Notes under the pieces: model-generated
The model's database searches: none
Told to the model about the DNA's origin: nothing
Seen by the model: only the letters and a program-made list of their open reading frames with translations
Shown here: positions 24,476 through 25,582 of the stretch, one piece after another
Layout of the letters: each line of letters starts with the position of its first letter
Numbering within the stretch: position 1 is the first letter of the stretch
Program-made: the position numbers and the translations under genes
Origin: Chloroflexota bacterium
GTDB taxonomy: Bacteria > Chloroflexota > Anaerolineae > Caldilineales > Caldilineaceae
Direction: 5' to 3'
DNA length: 25,582 nt
Assembly: GCA_003577005.1 (NCBI GenBank)
Contig: QEUW01000215.1
Location: forward strand, 1-25,582

Positions 24476-24492
24476 GACTCAGGCAATGATGT

Positions 24493-24498
24493 TATAAT
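24493..24498 (+). promoter_or_regulatory. -10 element of the toxin-like pseudogene
   Basis: A perfect TATAAT 10 bp before the pseudogene ATG at 24508. The best -35 candidates (TTGTTC at 24469-24474 or TGTTCT at 24470-24475) are weak and overlap the T-run of the gltD terminator. If used, the message would be almost leaderless. Confidence 0.35.
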
Positions 24499-24507
24499 TC
24501 TTTGGTG

Positions 24508-24739
24508 ATGAACTCACGCACGACGCGTAGTTTCCGAGCGGCTTATCGTGCGTTACCACCAGATGTGCGGCAACGGGTGCGAAAACCCAACGCTCCCGGG
24601 TCTGCGTTTTAAGCGGGTAGGCGCCGACGTTTCTGTGAGAGTTGGACGCAATTATCGAGCCCTGGATATTCTTGAAGGTGATACTGTCTATTAGTATTGG
24701 GTCGGCAAACACGACGAGTATGACCGGTTGACCGGTTAG
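24508..24739 (+). pseudogene. Broken RelE/ParE-superfamily toxin-like gene
   Basis: The first frame from the ATG at 24508 gives MNSRTTRSFRAAYRALPP, then DVRQRVRK, typical of the start of small RelE-like toxins. The reading then moves to another frame near 24577-24587 and continues as ENPTLPGLRFKRV, SVRVGRNYRAL, LEGDTVY, a TAG at 24692-24694 where the family has Trp, then YWVGKHDEYDRL and a final TAG at 24737-24739. Comparison with the family as I remember it suggests that about six residues (of the AYRLF kind) were lost in a frameshifting deletion. So there are two independent lesions, and the gene cannot make a full product. No antitoxin gene is next to it. It is probably the relic of a type II toxin-antitoxin system. 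Confidence 0.75.
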
Positions 24740-24768
24740 GCGTCTACTGTTCACCGACCCACCTGTTA

Positions 24769-25473
24769 CTACACCGTCACCCTTACCACCCAGCCCGACG
24801 TGGCATCACAATAGAGCAGATCATCCCCATCATTGGAGAGACAGTGCGGCTCCGGGTGTGCTTTGGGCACCTCGATGCGGTCGAGTTCGCGGCCGTCGTT
24901 GACGTCCAGCTTGACGATCACCCGGTCCGCCGTGTGGACGACCCAGACGCCATCCGCCACCCGAACGACGCCATGCGCCCGCTGGTAGGGCAGCGGGAGG
25001 ACGTGCTGCACGCTCCAGTCGCTGATGCGCACCTTGCTCAACGTCTGGCTTTTGAGCGTGGTCAGCCAGATGGTGTCGGGCTCAATGCGGTCGATCTCCA
25101 GACCGTGGGTGCCGCCACCGCCCGGTAGTGGATAGCGCGCCAGCGTCTCACCCGTCTGCGGGTCCACCTTGAGGATCTCGCCGTTGTGGGCCTCGGCATC
25201 ATGGGGTCGCGCCGGTCGCCACAGGTGCGCATCGCCATTGGCCGCCAGCCAGAGCGCCTGACCATCCCACCCCAACCCGCTGGTGTTGGAGGATTGGCTG
25301 GGGATGTCCCGGATCATCTTGCTCACGCCATAACTCTGCACCTGTTCGCCGATCTCGACCAGCGCCACCCGGTCGGTGATCTGGTCAACGATCCACAGCC
25401 CTTCGTCCGTGACTTGTAGCCCGTTCGGCACCGAATAGGGCGCCCGGAACAGTTTCTCAATCGTTCGTGTCAT
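24769..25473 (-). CDS. Beta-propeller (SMP-30/YncE-like) protein
   Basis: A 234-aa protein made of short blade-like repeats, each with a G-x-W-hydrophobic-V/A pattern: DEGLWIVDQITDRV, GWDGQALWLAANGD, EPDTIWLTTLKSQTL, ADGVWVVHTADRVIVKLD and DDLLYCDATSGWVV. This fits a YVTN/SMP-30-like beta-propeller. There is no signal peptide, so it is probably cytoplasmic. The GTG at 25476 and the ATG at 25473 are adjacent; I take the ATG, though neither has a strong ribosome site. The protein is shorter than usual six-bladed members (around 300 aa), so some blades may be missing or partner-supplied. Ligand or enzyme activity cannot be assigned. Confidence 0.75.
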   Translation of the reverse strand: MTRTIEKLFRAPYSVPNGLQVTDEGLWIVDQITDRVALVEIGEQVQSYGVSKMIRDIPSQSSNTSGLGWDGQALWLAANGDAHLWRPARPHDAEAHNGEILKVDPQTGETLARYPLPGGGGTHGLEIDRIEPDTIWLTTLKSQTLSKVRISDWSVQHVLPLPYQRAHGVVRVADGVWVVHTADRVIVKLDVNDGRELDRIEVPKAHPEPHCLSNDGDDLLYCDATSGWVVRVTV

Positions 25474-25512
25474 CACTTAGTCCATTTCGCTTGAATCGAT
25501 CACTTCGTTGAG

Positions 25513-25570
25513 AATGCGTGATGCGTAATACGTATTACGTAATACGTATTACGAATCACGCATTACGCGT
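25513..25570. repeat. Heptad-repeat palindrome upstream of the propeller gene
   Basis: From 25514 the sequence runs in sevens: ATGCGTG, ATGCGTA, ATACGTA, TTACGTA, ATACGTA, TTACGAA, TCACGCA, TTACGCG. CG is at the same two places in every word. Positions 25513-25564 form a 52-bp palindrome with a single mismatched pair (25523/25554). It lies about 40 bp upstream of the minus-strand propeller gene. Confidence 0.85.
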
Positions 25571-25582
25571 TATAGTTACGCA

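Noticed and set aside
24479..24754. A 91-codon minus-strand frame
   Set aside because: It is antisense to the RelE-like relic, whose plus-strand reading is clearly protein-family-like.

Overview
The window is GC-rich bacterial chromosome with long, mostly well-spaced genes on both strands. It most likely comes from the Chloroflexota (Caldilineae/Anaerolineae-like). This rests on the secreted 'choice-of-anchor'/DUF11-like proteins ending in short hydrophobic-LP tails, the style of the intergenic palindromes, and the general look of the housekeeping proteins. No rRNA, tRNA, CRISPR array, phage or complete IS element was recognised.

Layout. Positions 1-250 are an intergenic repeat region. A minus-strand housekeeping block follows (5031 down to 251): threonine synthase, a nucleotidyltransferase-fold protein, TrmB and an orphan beta-class DNA methyltransferase. 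Two of its three junctions overlap, so it is probably one operon. Next come three separately transcribed minus-strand genes for secreted proteins (5375-6982, 7343-10177, 10728-12320). Each has a signal peptide, a choice-of-anchor-E-like N-terminal domain, one or five DUF11-like domains and the same kind of LP tail; two of them share a further C-terminal domain I do not recognise. A sugar-kinase/SDR pair (15045 down to 12796) is preceded by a palindromic operator-like site. Divergent from it is a CDF metal transporter with three C-terminal cytoplasmic domains. Positions 16622-17087 hold two MITE-like palindromic elements and a heptad-repeat palindrome, and a GNAT acetyltransferase gene follows.

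The right third holds gltB and gltD, the two subunits of NADPH-dependent glutamate synthase. Upstream lie two exact TGTGA-N6-TCACA sites around a good sigma-70-like promoter. Similar CACAAAG-type hairpins sit just before gltB and between gltB and gltD. After the gltD terminator there is a broken RelE/ParE-like toxin gene (frameshift plus stop codon) and then a small beta-propeller protein.

The most unusual material is (1) the exoprotein trio with a shared non-standard C-terminal tail and an unrecognised domain, and (2) three intergenic period-7 palindromes of unrelated sequence but identical design, at 91-132, 17044-17085 and 25514-25569.
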